Assembly (NCBI GenBank): GCA_024760545.1
Contig: CP060501.1
Span: 868,001-932,000 of the forward strand
Direction: 5' to 3'
DNA length: 64,000 nt
DNA from: Nitrospira sp.
GTDB taxonomy: Bacteria > Nitrospirota > Nitrospiria > Nitrospirales > Nitrospiraceae
Below, piece after piece: positions 17,615-26,348 of the stretch. A program made the position numbers and the translations under genes. The notes under the pieces are model-generated. The model was not told the DNA's origin. It made no database searches and saw nothing but the letters and a program-made list of their open reading frames with translations. How positions within the stretch are numbered: position 1 is the first letter of the stretch; each line of letters opens with the position of its first letter.

Positions 17615-18771
17615 TGCTGAAGCTTAACGGACATTTACCGATGCTACAGACCGCAACACGAGATGCCTATCTTGTTACGGTCACCACGAATGACACCCTT
17701 CCTTCAGACTTAAGAAGTGGTCGAGCATTAATGATGGGGCCGGGCTTGGATCCTGAAGGCTTCAAGGCAGTACTCGTGAAGGAACGAGTGGATGCCGTAT
17801 CGACTACTGATTCAAAGCGCGATGTCTTCCTACTGTCCAATGACTATGACTATTTGGATGAAGGGGACATCTTGCGGCTTGATCCGAACACGGGGGCAAT
17901 GCGCTGCTTGCATCGCAGAAACTCTCATCACAATACGATCCTCTTAACCGAGCGTTGTGACCATTATTGTTTGATGTGCTCGCAACCGCCAAAAGAAATT
18001 GACGATGCATGGTTATTGGATGAAGCTAAGAATCTCATCTCGCTGATTCCTCGCGAAACCCAGCACCTAGGATTCTCCGGTGGTGAGCCGACCATGTATG
18101 GAGAACGCTTTATTGAATTGCTTCAGCACACAAAACACTGTCTTCCTACTACTGCAATCGATGTCCTTTCAAATGGGCGAGCCTTTAAAGATATTGATTT
18201 CACAAGGAGCTATGCGGAGGTAAATCACCCCAACCTCATGATGGCAATCCCAATCTATTCCGATGATCCGGTCAGGCATGACTATGTTGTACAAAGCAAA
18301 GGCGCATTTGATGAAACGGTTCTCGGTATCCTGAACCTAAAATCTCTGAATCAACGGGTAGAGATACGAATTGTCATTCACAAGCAAACCGTGGATCGCC
18401 TTGTTAATACCTGCCAGTTCATTGCTCGCAATCTCCTATTCGTGGATCATGTTGCCCTTATGGGATTGGAGATAACTGGTTTCACACGCACTAATCTGGA
18501 AACGCTTTGGATTGACCCGTACGAGTACAAAGACATTTTGAGCGAGGCCATCACAACATTGAATTCCTATGGCATTCCAGCCTCAGTATATAACCATCAA
18601 CTCTGCACCATTAATTCTGATGCTATGAATAACTACCGCAAGTCTATCAGCGATTGGAAAAATGAATATCTTGAGGAGTGCGGCGCATGTACGAAGAGAG
18701 ACATATGCGGAGGCTTATTCAGTTCATCAAAGAAGTACAAACACAGTGCTTACATTAAGGCATTTCTGTGA
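17614..18771 (+). CDS. hxsC: Radical SAM enzyme HxsC
   Basis: A 385-aa radical SAM protein with the CxxxCxxC motif at Cys115, Cys119 and Cys122 (TERCDHYCLMCSQ) and a downstream GGEPTMY SAM-binding segment. A late cysteine cluster (CGACTKRDICGG) suggests an extra iron-sulfur or zinc site. It is the second enzyme of the Hxs pair, expected to act with HxsB on the His-Xaa-Ser precursor. The ATG at 17614 overlaps the hxsB stop as TGATG. Longer in-frame readings into hxsB are rejected because this overlap is the natural junction. Confidence 0.88.
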   Translation: MLKLNGHLPMLQTATRDAYLVTVTTNDTLPSDLRSGRALMMGPGLDPEGFKAVLVKERVDAVSTTDSKRDVFLLSNDYDYLDEGDILRLDPNTGAMRCLHRRNSHHNTILLTERCDHYCLMCSQPPKEIDDAWLLDEAKNLISLIPRETQHLGFSGGEPTMYGERFIELLQHTKHCLPTTAIDVLSNGRAFKDIDFTRSYAEVNHPNLMMAIPIYSDDPVRHDYVVQSKGAFDETVLGILNLKSLNQRVEIRIVIHKQTVDRLVNTCQFIARNLLFVDHVALMGLEITGFTRTNLETLWIDPYEYKDILSEAITTLNSYGIPASVYNHQLCTINSDAMNNYRKSISDWKNEYLEECGACTKRDICGGLFSSSKKYKHSAYIKAFL

Positions 18772-18801
18772 ACACCGCTTAAGCGATTGCCTGAAAGGGA
18801 C

Positions 18802-19380
18802 ATGATGAAGTATTTCCCTCTCATACTCACGTTAACTGGCATGTTGTTGAGCTTATGGGCACTTCCCTCCATAGCTGTGGAAGTAAATCCATCTGCAGAG
18901 ATGATTGATGGCGCAATTAAGGACGGAGATACCAACCGAGAGAGTCAAGGAATTGAGGGAACAACAAACCGCTTTGGTAAGTATGATTCTATCTGCGGTG
19001 GATGGGGATTTCTTCAGACAAAACTATGGAATGTGCGAGAGACGAGCAAGGGCAATGCAAGGAAAATGAAAGCTACGCAGGCCATAGACATTGAACAGTA
19101 TCTATCAGCTAAAACGATGCTCGTCACGTATGCCTTCTGTAGCATATCGTTCAAACCAACTGACCACCATGTAGTTTTGAAACAAGGAAACAGGGTAGTC
19201 CAACCTGTCAAAGTCTCCGTCTCTCGCCCTGAGTATGTAAGCTCCAACACTTACATGCATACCGTCCAAGCGCACTTCAGCTATGACAGCTTTGATCCCA
19301 TAGCAGAAACCATCCTGATTGTAATTCCCAGCGTTGAGGAGAAAAGAGAGTACGGCTTAAATCTTGCTGAGTATCGATAA
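18802..19380 (+). CDS. Secreted protein of unknown function, Hxs operon neighbour
   Basis: A 192-aa protein with a clear signal peptide (MMKYFPLILTLTGMLLSLWA then LPSIAVE). The mature part has two or three cysteines (SICGGWG, TYAFCSISF) and looks beta-rich, but no family is recognised. The ATG at 18802 follows GAAAGGGA. It starts 30 bp after hxsC on the same strand, so it may be co-transcribed; an exported protein next to a precursor with its own signal-like segment could be a partner, which is inference. It ends 2 bp before the broken thermonuclease gene. Confidence 0.6.
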   Translation: MMKYFPLILTLTGMLLSLWALPSIAVEVNPSAEMIDGAIKDGDTNRESQGIEGTTNRFGKYDSICGGWGFLQTKLWNVRETSKGNARKMKATQAIDIEQYLSAKTMLVTYAFCSISFKPTDHHVVLKQGNRVVQPVKVSVSRPEYVSSNTYMHTVQAHFSYDSFDPIAETILIVIPSVEEKREYGLNLAEYR

Positions 19381-19382
19381 CG

Positions 19383-19845
19383 ATGCCTTCCTTGAAAACA
19401 GCTCTCATCCTTGCTTTCCTCCATTGCACCGCCATAGCGGCATTCTCGTTTACTGGCCAAGTGGTAGCAATCGTTGATGGTGACACAATTGAGGTACTCC
19501 ACAATCTAAAAGCGGAACGTATCAGACTCAATGGCATTGACTGCCCTGAGAAGAGCCAAGCCTACGGTAAGAGTGCCAGGCAAGCTGCCTCCACCTTAGT
19601 CTTTGACAAGGAAGTCACCCTTCAAATTTACGGCAAGGATTGATATGGGCGCTTCCCTCGCCGAGGTACTGCGTTCAGAAGGAACGAACATCAATCACGA
19701 ACTGGTCAAAGATGGGTGGTGCTGGTGGTGTCGGCAATATGCTCCAGCTGATATGGTTCTAGAAGGTTTGGAGAGTGGAGCACGAGCGGCAAGGAAGGGC
19801 TTATGGAACGATCCTAACCCAATACCGCCGTGGGAATGGCGATAG
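19383..19845 (+). pseudogene. Broken thermonuclease (SNase-like) gene
   Basis: An SNase fold is clear on both sides of the lesion: a signal peptide, then VVAIVDGDTIEVLHNLKAER and RLNGIDCPE, later SLAEVLRSEGTNINHELVKDG and RKGLWNDPNPIPPWEW. Between them the expected GKDxYGR segment is hit twice: the codon after GKD is TGA at about 19641, and one extra base then shifts YGR into another frame. Two independent lesions make recoding unlikely. The intact relative lies at 37336-38043 and a third fragment at about 30913. It follows the secreted-protein gene directly. Confidence 0.85.
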
Positions 19846-20149
19846 AGGGCAAGTTTAAACTATGGGTAATGGGTAATCAAACTGCCCTTTCCACCTTGGC
19901 TAGTAATCTAGATGCAGGAATGGACAAACCTCGTGAAAGTCTCAAAATCACACTAAGCGTAGATGGTTTCAAACCTCGCTCAAGCTGGCTTATGTAGGTT
20001 CCGTGGACTTCCAGGTAAAACCGTTAGTTCGGTGCTTCAACAGCGGTGAGCGCATATTGAGTCAAGATAGATTCTTAAGGGGTGGCCACTTGAAGACCTA
20101 AAATAATCCGCATTACAATTGCCGCTCTTGAAAAAGTGGAGGAGATATT
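19846..20149. other. Gap without recognisable gene
   Basis: About 300 bp between the broken nuclease and the next gene. I see no ORF with a start signal and no strong hairpin. AGTGGAGGAGATATT in front of 20150 is the ribosome binding site of the next gene. Confidence 0.4.
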
Positions 20150-20920
20150 ATGGCATCGATACTACAAAAGAACATATTCGGTATTGGAAAGTTTAATAAT
20201 TATCTGGTCGCTGGAAATATCTGTAATGCATTCGCTCTCGGCGAACTGGGTTCGACAGAAGACTTCTTCCTTGTCGGTGCTGAGCCGCCAGATGAATCGA
20301 GCTTTCCTTTACTGACGGGGAACTTATTAGATTCGGATGGTAAGGTCTTATTTCGTTTGGTGAGGAACATACTAATGATCAACCCTGGTCATTGCTCAAA
20401 AGTTATCGGGGATCACATAGGATATGAAATACACGATAGCAATGGCGTTCAAATTCTAAAAGTCGCGACCCGCTTTGAAAAGTTACCCGGTAATCTGCCC
20501 GAGTGTTATGTTACTACGATGTCGGTCAATTGTTTTGATAAGTCTGGAAAGCTCGTATTTAAAGGTCAGTCTGGAGAGGAGGATGAGCATATTGAATCGA
20601 GTGTTAAATCGTTATTTGGACTCGATCAAACTTTTGGTGCTGTTCAAGGGTTCACAGATGAAGAGCTGGAAATGGCAAGGGCAATGCTTTTGTCAGGCGG
20701 TCGCATTCATAAAGTTTTATCGGGCTCCATTCAGGGCCAAGACATTTGTCTAGATGGTGTCGCGTTGAATAACGCACATATAGACAACTGCAACATTAGT
20801 GTTTCGTCAACTGACTTTATGTTTATTGGGAAAAGCAGCAGTTTTTCTAATTCTAGATTTCAGTTTATTGGAGGAGCTAGCCTGATCAAAGACTTAGTGC
20901 TAAGGATGAGCGCGTCATAG
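20150..20920 (+). CDS. Unrecognised 256-aa element 1 cargo protein
   Basis: The ATG follows GTGGAGGAGATATT, a good site. The product starts MASILQKNIFGIGKFNNYLV and has a beta-rich N-terminal half (LTGNLLDSDGKVLFRLVRNI, then alternating strands). The C-terminal half has a repetitive look (IQGQDICLDGVALNNAHIDN), reminiscent of beta-solenoid or pentapeptide-like folds, but the repeats are weak. There is no signal peptide or membrane segment. It is the last gene before the right end of element 1, a position where defence or fitness cargo is often found. No function can be assigned. Confidence 0.6.
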   Translation: MASILQKNIFGIGKFNNYLVAGNICNAFALGELGSTEDFFLVGAEPPDESSFPLLTGNLLDSDGKVLFRLVRNILMINPGHCSKVIGDHIGYEIHDSNGVQILKVATRFEKLPGNLPECYVTTMSVNCFDKSGKLVFKGQSGEEDEHIESSVKSLFGLDQTFGAVQGFTDEELEMARAMLLSGGRIHKVLSGSIQGQDICLDGVALNNAHIDNCNISVSSTDFMFIGKSSSFSNSRFQFIGGASLIKDLVLRMSAS

Positions 20921-21173
20921 TCTCCGGGAGTAGACGGAACAGTTCGCCCCAAATTTTATCTGACGTGAACAGGGCTGTCTGTCGCTCGACATCTTTTTAG
21001 ATTATCACTATACCTATAGAATCCTTTATATCCGCCGTGTATCGCCTTTTACCTGAATGGCCCCAGGCCCACAGCTAAGTACCTAGCACAAGGGTGGCAC
21101 CCCACCTCATAACCTCCAAGTTCCAGCGCATTGCTTGCCGTCAGCTCGGCTATACGGATTTAGACACTCAGTA

Positions 21174-21194
21174 CAGGTGTTATTACAGTGTTAG
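21174..21194 (+). repeat. Element 1 end repeat, right copy
   Basis: Identical 21-bp copy of 6944-6964, 131 bp before the attR core and in the same orientation. It supports an arm-type integrase site at both ends of element 1. Confidence 0.6.
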
Positions 21195-21233
21195 GAATTG
21201 GTACAAACAGGAAGGATTGGCGAAGAGAAACGC

Positions 21234-22586
21234 CTAAACGATGGGATAATGCAAAGTGCGAATCGCCACAATAGGCGGGAGGATTGCCCAGGTCTTCAAT
21301 GACTTGAGCAATCCCCTTTCACTGATTTGTAAACCGCAGGTTGGAGGTTCGATTCCTCTCGCCAGCTCCATACCTTTCATTGATATTTCAGGTAATTGCA
21401 ATTTCGATCCAGTCCGTGTGTTCTTTGCAGAGGCTCCGCTTGCTACCACTTTGCTACCACTAACTAACGCAGCGGCGGAAATTACCTGAAGAGAATCCAA
21501 CCGATCCAACGCGCCAGGAGCTTTCTTCTTCAGCCAACGGCCATAGGTTGAAACGGTCAGTTCAATAGTGGCGTGACCTAACTGCTCTTGCACATAAACG
21601 GGGCTGATACCGTCCGCAAGTAATATCGAGGCGTAGGTATGCCGGAGAGAGTGCGGTGTGAAATGCGTCGGTAGCTTTGCCTTTTTCAAAATAGATTGCA
21701 TCGCTTTTCTAACATTAGCTGCATCTAAAGGCGTTCCAGCTTTCGTTACAAAGAGCCAGGGCGGAAGCTCAGCCCAACCATACTTAAGCTTATCCTCTTT
21801 GCGCGTCGTATCCTGCGTGGCCAGGGCTTGCGTCAACGTTTGAGAGATATCAACTGTCCGGCCATGGCCACACTTCGGCGTCCCAAGTTCGCCATCTTCG
21901 CAAAAGGCACGGCCAATTCGGATTGTTTTTGAGGGGATGTCCACATCCTCTGCTTGTAGCGCCAAAGCTTCTCCAAGTCTCATACCCGTCCCAGCCAAGA
22001 CAAAGAAGAACGGATAGTAGCGAGGCGCTTCGCGCATTGCCGTCGCCAAGAAGATTTGGCGTTGCTCTATGGTCAAGGCTTTGATTTCTTCCTGAGTAGC
22101 GGATTTCGAAAAGGTCAACTTGAGCGTTCGTCCTAGCTTCGATGCAGGGTTAGAAATGATCAGTCCGTCGTCAATCGCCGCGTTCAGCATTGCCCGTAGA
22201 ACCGCCTGAATGTTACGGACGGTCCGCTTTTCAAGTCCCTCGTTCAACTTCTCCGCCAACAACAGTTTGATACGTCCACGATCTAGCTTTTGAACCGTAA
22301 CTTTCTCAAACCGAGGCAGAATATGGAGCGTGAGAATTTCCGAGTAACGGTTGAGAGTACGTGACTTTACCGTCTTTCCGATCAACTTCTTCCAGTGATC
22401 GCTATAATCCTTTATATTAATATTGGCCGGAACAGTCGGATTAAGTCGCTGGCGGGATTCCGGTCCAACCTTATCGCGATGTGCATCTGCATCGGTCTTT
22501 TTGTGAAAAGTCTTCCAGTGGCGTACTCCGGATCCATCGCGCCAATCAACTACATATTTACCTCGTCGCTTCCTTACACAGGCCAT
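21234..22586 (-). CDS. int: Tyrosine integrase, element 2; 3' end runs across the att core
   Basis: A 450-aa tyrosine recombinase: an N-terminal arm domain (MACVRKRRGKYVVDWRDGSG), a core-binding domain (about 60-165), then catalytic residues Arg in GTGMRLGEALAL, His-x-x-Arg in PHSLRHTYASILL, the late His in QLGHATIE and Tyr in TVSTYGRWLKK. It should act on the same tRNA-Thr site as element 1. The ATG at 22586 follows AAGGGAGA. The recombinase fold ends near LDRLDSLQ; the remaining tail of about 80 residues is encoded over the arm repeats and straight through the att core (ELARGIEPPTCGLQ is antisense tRNA). Its stop therefore lies in the neighbouring element, and the tail must change with each integration context. 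Confidence 0.9.
   Translation of the reverse strand: MACVRKRRGKYVVDWRDGSGVRHWKTFHKKTDADAHRDKVGPESRQRLNPTVPANINIKDYSDHWKKLIGKTVKSRTLNRYSEILTLHILPRFEKVTVQKLDRGRIKLLLAEKLNEGLEKRTVRNIQAVLRAMLNAAIDDGLIISNPASKLGRTLKLTFSKSATQEEIKALTIEQRQIFLATAMREAPRYYPFFFVLAGTGMRLGEALALQAEDVDIPSKTIRIGRAFCEDGELGTPKCGHGRTVDISQTLTQALATQDTTRKEDKLKYGWAELPPWLFVTKAGTPLDAANVRKAMQSILKKAKLPTHFTPHSLRHTYASILLADGISPVYVQEQLGHATIELTVSTYGRWLKKKAPGALDRLDSLQVISAAALVSGSKVVASGASAKNTRTGSKLQLPEISMKGMELARGIEPPTCGLQISERGLLKSLKTWAILPPIVAIRTLHYPIV
21282..21313 (+). repeat. Conserved hairpin beside attR of element 1
   Basis: GATTGCCCAGGTC and GACTTGAGCAATC form a 13-bp stem (one mismatch, one wobble) around a 6-nt loop, ending 12 bp before the att core. 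Related hairpins sit at 29408-29439 beside the decayed att and at 42501-42532. A structural role in recombination, or a terminator guarding the end, is possible. Confidence 0.55.
21326..21370 (+). repeat. att core between elements 1 and 2
   Basis: A 45-bp copy of the tRNA-Thr 3' part without mismatch. It is attR of element 1 and attL of element 2. Confidence 0.95.
21440..21459 (+). repeat. Element 2 arm-type repeat, left
   Basis: TTGCTACCACTTTGCTACCA contains two TTGCTACCA units in tandem and matches 26509-26528 at 19 of 20 positions, same orientation. It lies 70 bp inside the left core and within the integrase 3' end. It is a likely integrase arm site. Confidence 0.6.
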
Positions 22587-22613
22587 ACTCACTCTCCCTT
22601 GTGAGCTGCTTGT

Positions 22614-22985
22614 TTAGATCGTTCCTTTGGTCCTTTGGCCTTTCTTGTGTGGCCGTCCCAGTAGGTAGAGTGCGAACTCCCTCGCACCGCGCATCCGTTG
22701 CTCGAATGCCCCCTTAATGTTTTCGTCTGCCAGGTGCAGCGCGAAACCTTTTAGACTTTCTTCAACGAACCGATCAAAAGGAGCCATAATTCCGCCCTTC
22801 CCTCTGTTAGCTAGGATTGTAATAAGTCGGGCAGCAGGTTCGTAAATGTCAATCTCGTTACGTTCCCATCGTGCGACTGTATTCGCTGTGACACCTATCT
22901 CATCCGCCATGCGATCCTGTGTCCAACCAAACTCTTCACGAATTGTTCTTAGCTCGCTTCCAGTCATGAGACCCATTCTATACAT
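22614..22985 (-). CDS. HTH regulator of element 2 (Xre/MqsA-type)
   Basis: A helix-turn-helix occupies about residues 8-60 (GSELRTIREEFGWTQDRMAD, then VTANTVARWERNEIDIYEPA), very like the DNA-binding half of MqsA-type antitoxins and related Xre regulators. The 60-residue C-terminal part is basic and helical. It lies 27 bp upstream of the integrase on the same strand. An imperfect dyad TATAC-ATAAC-GTATA overlaps the upstream start region. Three possible starts exist: 22985, 22976 and 22967. The last, ATG before ACTGGAAGC, keeps the whole HTH and leaves the dyad outside the gene. It probably controls its own transcription and that of the integrase. Confidence 0.75.
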   Translation of the reverse strand: MYRMGLMTGSELRTIREEFGWTQDRMADEIGVTANTVARWERNEIDIYEPAARLITILANRGKGGIMAPFDRFVEESLKGFALHLADENIKGAFEQRMRGAREFALYLLGRPHKKGQRTKGTI

Positions 22986-22993
22986 AACGTATA
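22979..22993. promoter_or_regulatory. Candidate operator upstream of the element 2 regulator
   Basis: TATACATAACGTATA is a 5-bp dyad with a 5-bp spacer, overlapping the longest possible start of the regulator gene and a TATA-rich -10-like region. It is consistent with self-repression. Confidence 0.35.
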
Positions 22994-23150
22994 TACATCG
23001 TCAACCTATCTGTGCCGCCATTCCGATCAGCTTGTAGGCGTGAAGTAACTTGAAGGGGCCTCAACAGTCGGGAGCAGATTAATCTAGCTAAAGCGCAGTC
23101 ATCAGTAACTTGCTATGCGATAAGCTGAAGGTCACGTACTAGCAGAAGAG

Positions 23151-24767
23151 TCACTGTTCAATTGTGTCCCATTGGTTCGTCAATGTGGCATATCCAAGGT
23201 CTACATAGGCGTGAAATTGCTCTGCGGAAAAGTTCTGTTTCGTTGTGGGAAAGTGCGGGAAATCTGGATCGCATTCTTTGCTAACTGCCTTTCGTTTTTC
23301 ATACCAGCTTTGAACAGTAGAAGAATACTTTTTCCCAAGAGCGCTTTTAGCAGCGCTGTCTCGGGATGCGAGGTCGAACTCCTTATTGTCCACCGCCATT
23401 TTTATGTAAACAACGCGCAGTGTGTTATTCCCATCCCCGAGAGGAAAAGGACCGACTCTTCCGATCATTACAGGGCGATGCTTGTTAAACGAAAGTTGTA
23501 GCGGACAAATCTGATCACTGCTGGGGTGAGGCTTCGGATTGACGCAGAGCGTCCTTGGAACGATGGAATCTATATCCTCAATTTTCAGGTCTACATCCAT
23601 TTCTTTGCTTAAGGCGTCTCGCAGGCCACGATAATCACAAAATTCATATTGCGGATCATATCCGGCGTCAACGACGATGATCTCTTCACATAACCGGCGA
23701 ATGGCAGTATATGCGCCTAGGTTGTCAATAAAACCTCCATCGGCAAGATATACACCGGATTCTTTTTCAAGCGGCATATACCCGCCGAGGCTTGCCTCTG
23801 TGAGTTGAACCGCGATTTGCGAATAATGGCTGTCTTCGTGGGTTGCGTCTACGGCAGCGCCGGATAAACGTGCAACTCGGTCGATCCTAGTCCAACCAGT
23901 CTCTGAATTTTCGGGGTTCCAGGGATAAAATCCCACCGCATCGGAACCCATATACGATGGGGTGATTTCGAAGATTCGTGGCCCCCACTTTGTATAAGTC
24001 CTGTCAGGAACGACAAGCGCCGAATTGAAAACGACGGTAGGCAGGTGATGCGAACTTACGATTTCCTTAATATCGGGCATCGCCGTCACATAAATCTTTC
24101 CAGAAGGGGCGGTTAGAAACGCTCTTCTGATGGCCGTCTCATATTGAATCTGAAACCATGTTGCATCTACATACATTATCCTGCCATCCATGATCTGCGC
24201 GAGAGCGAACATTGTACCACTTAGATATCTAAGGGATGCACTAAGCATAGACCGAATGGAAGGCCACTGTACGAACTTTGCACGGTCCGCAACGTAATTA
24301 ATGTGTGTATCATCAAACAATGAACTTAGAGAACCCTCTGGGCTTGCATGCCTTTGAGTATAAAGCCACGCTGCCGCGTATGAACCGCCAGAAACGCTCG
24401 AAATAAGATCGAGGTTTTGTAGGCGCCCTTTTTCTTCTAGTGCTTTCATTACACCAATATTAAAAGCAGCTGATCGAATGCCACCACCTGAAAACGTAAT
24501 GCAGTACCGTGGGGTTCCTTGTCCAGCATTTTTATAATATTGCGCTTCAACTTGGCGATAGTGTGACAGTGCTTTCTCATTGTGTTCTGCTATCCGTAAG
24601 ACCTCTAGATTGGAGATGGATTCAACACGAACGCCCCGAACAACATTTGAATCCTCCCGAGGCGTAATGTTCGGTACGTTAGTGATGAATTGCCCGCAGC
24701 AGACAAGTGTGGAAAGCGTTAGGCAAAGAAGAGTCGCATTTGCTTTCCGGATGGAAGGATACTCCAT
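23151..24767 (-). CDS. Patatin-like phospholipase, probable lipoprotein
   Basis: A 538-aa protein with a lipoprotein-type start (ATLLCLTLSTLVCCGQ, Cys as lipid anchor). The patatin domain shows the oxyanion loop SGGGIRSAAFNIG, the nucleophile in SSVSGGSYAAAW (Ser of a GxSxG-like SVSGG) and the catalytic Asp in DGGFIDNLG. It should be a serine lipase with a Ser-Asp dyad, probably held on a membrane facing the periplasm. Patatins are frequent effectors in bacterial immunity (for example CBASS CapV), but those are cytosolic, so a different role such as envelope lipid attack or interbacterial antagonism is possible. It is the main cargo of element 2, upstream of no related partner except the 367-aa gene. 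Confidence 0.85.
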   Translation of the reverse strand: MEYPSIRKANATLLCLTLSTLVCCGQFITNVPNITPREDSNVVRGVRVESISNLEVLRIAEHNEKALSHYRQVEAQYYKNAGQGTPRYCITFSGGGIRSAAFNIGVMKALEEKGRLQNLDLISSVSGGSYAAAWLYTQRHASPEGSLSSLFDDTHINYVADRAKFVQWPSIRSMLSASLRYLSGTMFALAQIMDGRIMYVDATWFQIQYETAIRRAFLTAPSGKIYVTAMPDIKEIVSSHHLPTVVFNSALVVPDRTYTKWGPRIFEITPSYMGSDAVGFYPWNPENSETGWTRIDRVARLSGAAVDATHEDSHYSQIAVQLTEASLGGYMPLEKESGVYLADGGFIDNLGAYTAIRRLCEEIIVVDAGYDPQYEFCDYRGLRDALSKEMDVDLKIEDIDSIVPRTLCVNPKPHPSSDQICPLQLSFNKHRPVMIGRVGPFPLGDGNNTLRVVYIKMAVDNKEFDLASRDSAAKSALGKKYSSTVQSWYEKRKAVSKECDPDFPHFPTTKQNFSAEQFHAYVDLGYATLTNQWDTIEQ

Positions 24768-24989
24768 TGCACTTTACCCATCGAGTCCGACTTGCAACCA
24801 ATTGTTAGGCCACCACTTGAGTTTACTCATACAGAGGTTGATCCGCTCAGCGATGAAAAGGAACTGGAATCCGGTTTCTGTTATTAGGCTATTGCCATGT
24901 CAATTTTTCTATTTGCGCCTCTTAGAGCGACTGTTTCAAGACTAATTTATTTCAAACGATGCGTTTTGAGCCATTATCTTTTTCAGCTA

Positions 24990-26093
24990 TTAATTCGAAG
25001 GATCTCCTCTACCCTGCCCATTCCCTGATACCCCAGGATTATCCAAAGCATATCGCGCCATAAAAGCAATCTCGTCCTCGATCATTTCTGCAATAACCGG
25101 CTCCAGTGCCGCGTTTGTGAAGTCGATACGATGGTCTATGCGAACATCAGCCGGATCGAGGACCAACCTAGAAATCTCATCTAATTCCCCATGGGCAATT
25201 GCTAAGCGAAACTCTGATCGAACATGATCCAGAAAGGCTCCGACTCTTTTCCCAACGTAAGTAGGGAAGTATTGTCTGGTCAGATTGTTGTCCATCAAGA
25301 GTCTGTTAGGTCGGTCTGGTCTGATCGTATTTGCCAAAACTTTCTTATCATTCTCCTGGCGAACTTTCGTGATGATTTCCCGAACCCTATAGAGACAGAG
25401 GAGTCGATAAGGAGGCCTTGCTGAGCTCGTGCCTTCACGGAACAAGCGTAACGCAGGTTTGATGCTAGCCGGGATTGTCGCTGCTTGATCAATGTTCTCA
25501 GGTATCAGTTCGCGCGGGGAATAGGCGTACGTCCTGTACTGTCTGCAGAATTTCCCTTCATTGGCGTGAACATCTATACTCCGAACTGATAGCGGAAGGC
25601 GTTTAAGAAATGAAATTGCATCAAGAATATCGGCCACGAGTTGACCCGTATGCCGGATCGCCTTTTCAAAATTAGATTCCGGTGTCTCGATGATTAACTT
25701 CTGCAAGACCTGATTGGCTGTTCCAAAGCGGAGAGTCGCCTCTTTCTGGCCTTCGGGATATGTTGTGTCAACGTATTTGAGGGAGATATCAAAGCGATCG
25801 AATTCCTGACTAGTCTTGAGGTACGAATACCCCTCTTCGAGCCGAAAAGAAGGTAGTTCGCTTTCATACAGTACAAACTCTGTCCCCAGGGTATATTCGA
25901 TTCGAAATGGTCCTGTAGGAATTTCCTCTGACGAATTCACACTCATATCGAGAGCAAAAGTGTGCCCTTGCATCCACGGCTCAAGTCGGTAGCGAACGAC
26001 CTTCTTCCCCTGATTCTCTTCAACTTTTAAAGACTTCTGACTGCTTACTAACAGATCAGTCTTCGCAACAGAGTCGAAGGGCTCATTGGGCAT
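24990..26093 (-). CDS. Unrecognised 367-aa cargo protein (weakly MauJ-like)
   Basis: A soluble protein: a beta-rich N-terminal half (residues 1-170, RYRLEPWMQGHTFALDMSVN) and a helical C-terminal half. The latter contains LRLFREGTSSARPPYRLLCL and DHVRSEFRLAIAHGELDEIS, a pattern of His-containing helices seen in proteins loosely annotated as MauJ; this match is tentative. It is upstream of the patatin gene on the same strand with a 220-bp gap, so the two may be co-transcribed. The only other genes of element 2 are recombination and control functions, making this pair the functional cargo. Confidence 0.65.
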   Translation of the reverse strand: MPNEPFDSVAKTDLLVSSQKSLKVEENQGKKVVRYRLEPWMQGHTFALDMSVNSSEEIPTGPFRIEYTLGTEFVLYESELPSFRLEEGYSYLKTSQEFDRFDISLKYVDTTYPEGQKEATLRFGTANQVLQKLIIETPESNFEKAIRHTGQLVADILDAISFLKRLPLSVRSIDVHANEGKFCRQYRTYAYSPRELIPENIDQAATIPASIKPALRLFREGTSSARPPYRLLCLYRVREIITKVRQENDKKVLANTIRPDRPNRLLMDNNLTRQYFPTYVGKRVGAFLDHVRSEFRLAIAHGELDEISRLVLDPADVRIDHRIDFTNAALEPVIAEMIEDEIAFMARYALDNPGVSGNGQGRGDPSN

Positions 26094-26348
26094 ATAGCCA
26101 ACCTCTTAACTGATGGACGACCATTCTAGGATCGAAAGAGATGGCCTTCGATCGCTCTTGTGGCAAAGGGCGCGAGAGCAATATCGGACACGACATGTGT
26201 CTACGAAGAACATTTCTTTTTAGATCCGTAAAGGATGGTCGATTACCATAAATTAATCAAGCCGTAGGATCACAAGCTGTCCGTCAAGCTGGCTTTATTT
26301 GCAATTGGAGTCAGTTGAACCCCAGCTCGCCTGCCGCTACTTTTTATC

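Larger units (their letters stand above)
6901..21370. mobile_element. Integrative element 1 (Hachiman and Hxs cargo)
   Basis: A 14.5-kb segment bounded by the tRNA-Thr 3' end (attL) and its perfect 45-bp copy (attR). Directly inside attL is a tyrosine integrase reading toward the tRNA, followed by an Xre regulator, an excisionase-like HTH protein, a Cys-rich protein and a RepA-like ATPase. The cargo is hamA-hamB, the Hxs operon, a secreted protein, a broken thermonuclease and one unknown gene. A 21-bp repeat occurs near both ends (6944 and 21174). No conjugation or capsid genes are seen, so it is either satellite-like or mobilised by others. The cargo is visibly AT-richer than the flanks. Confidence 0.9.
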
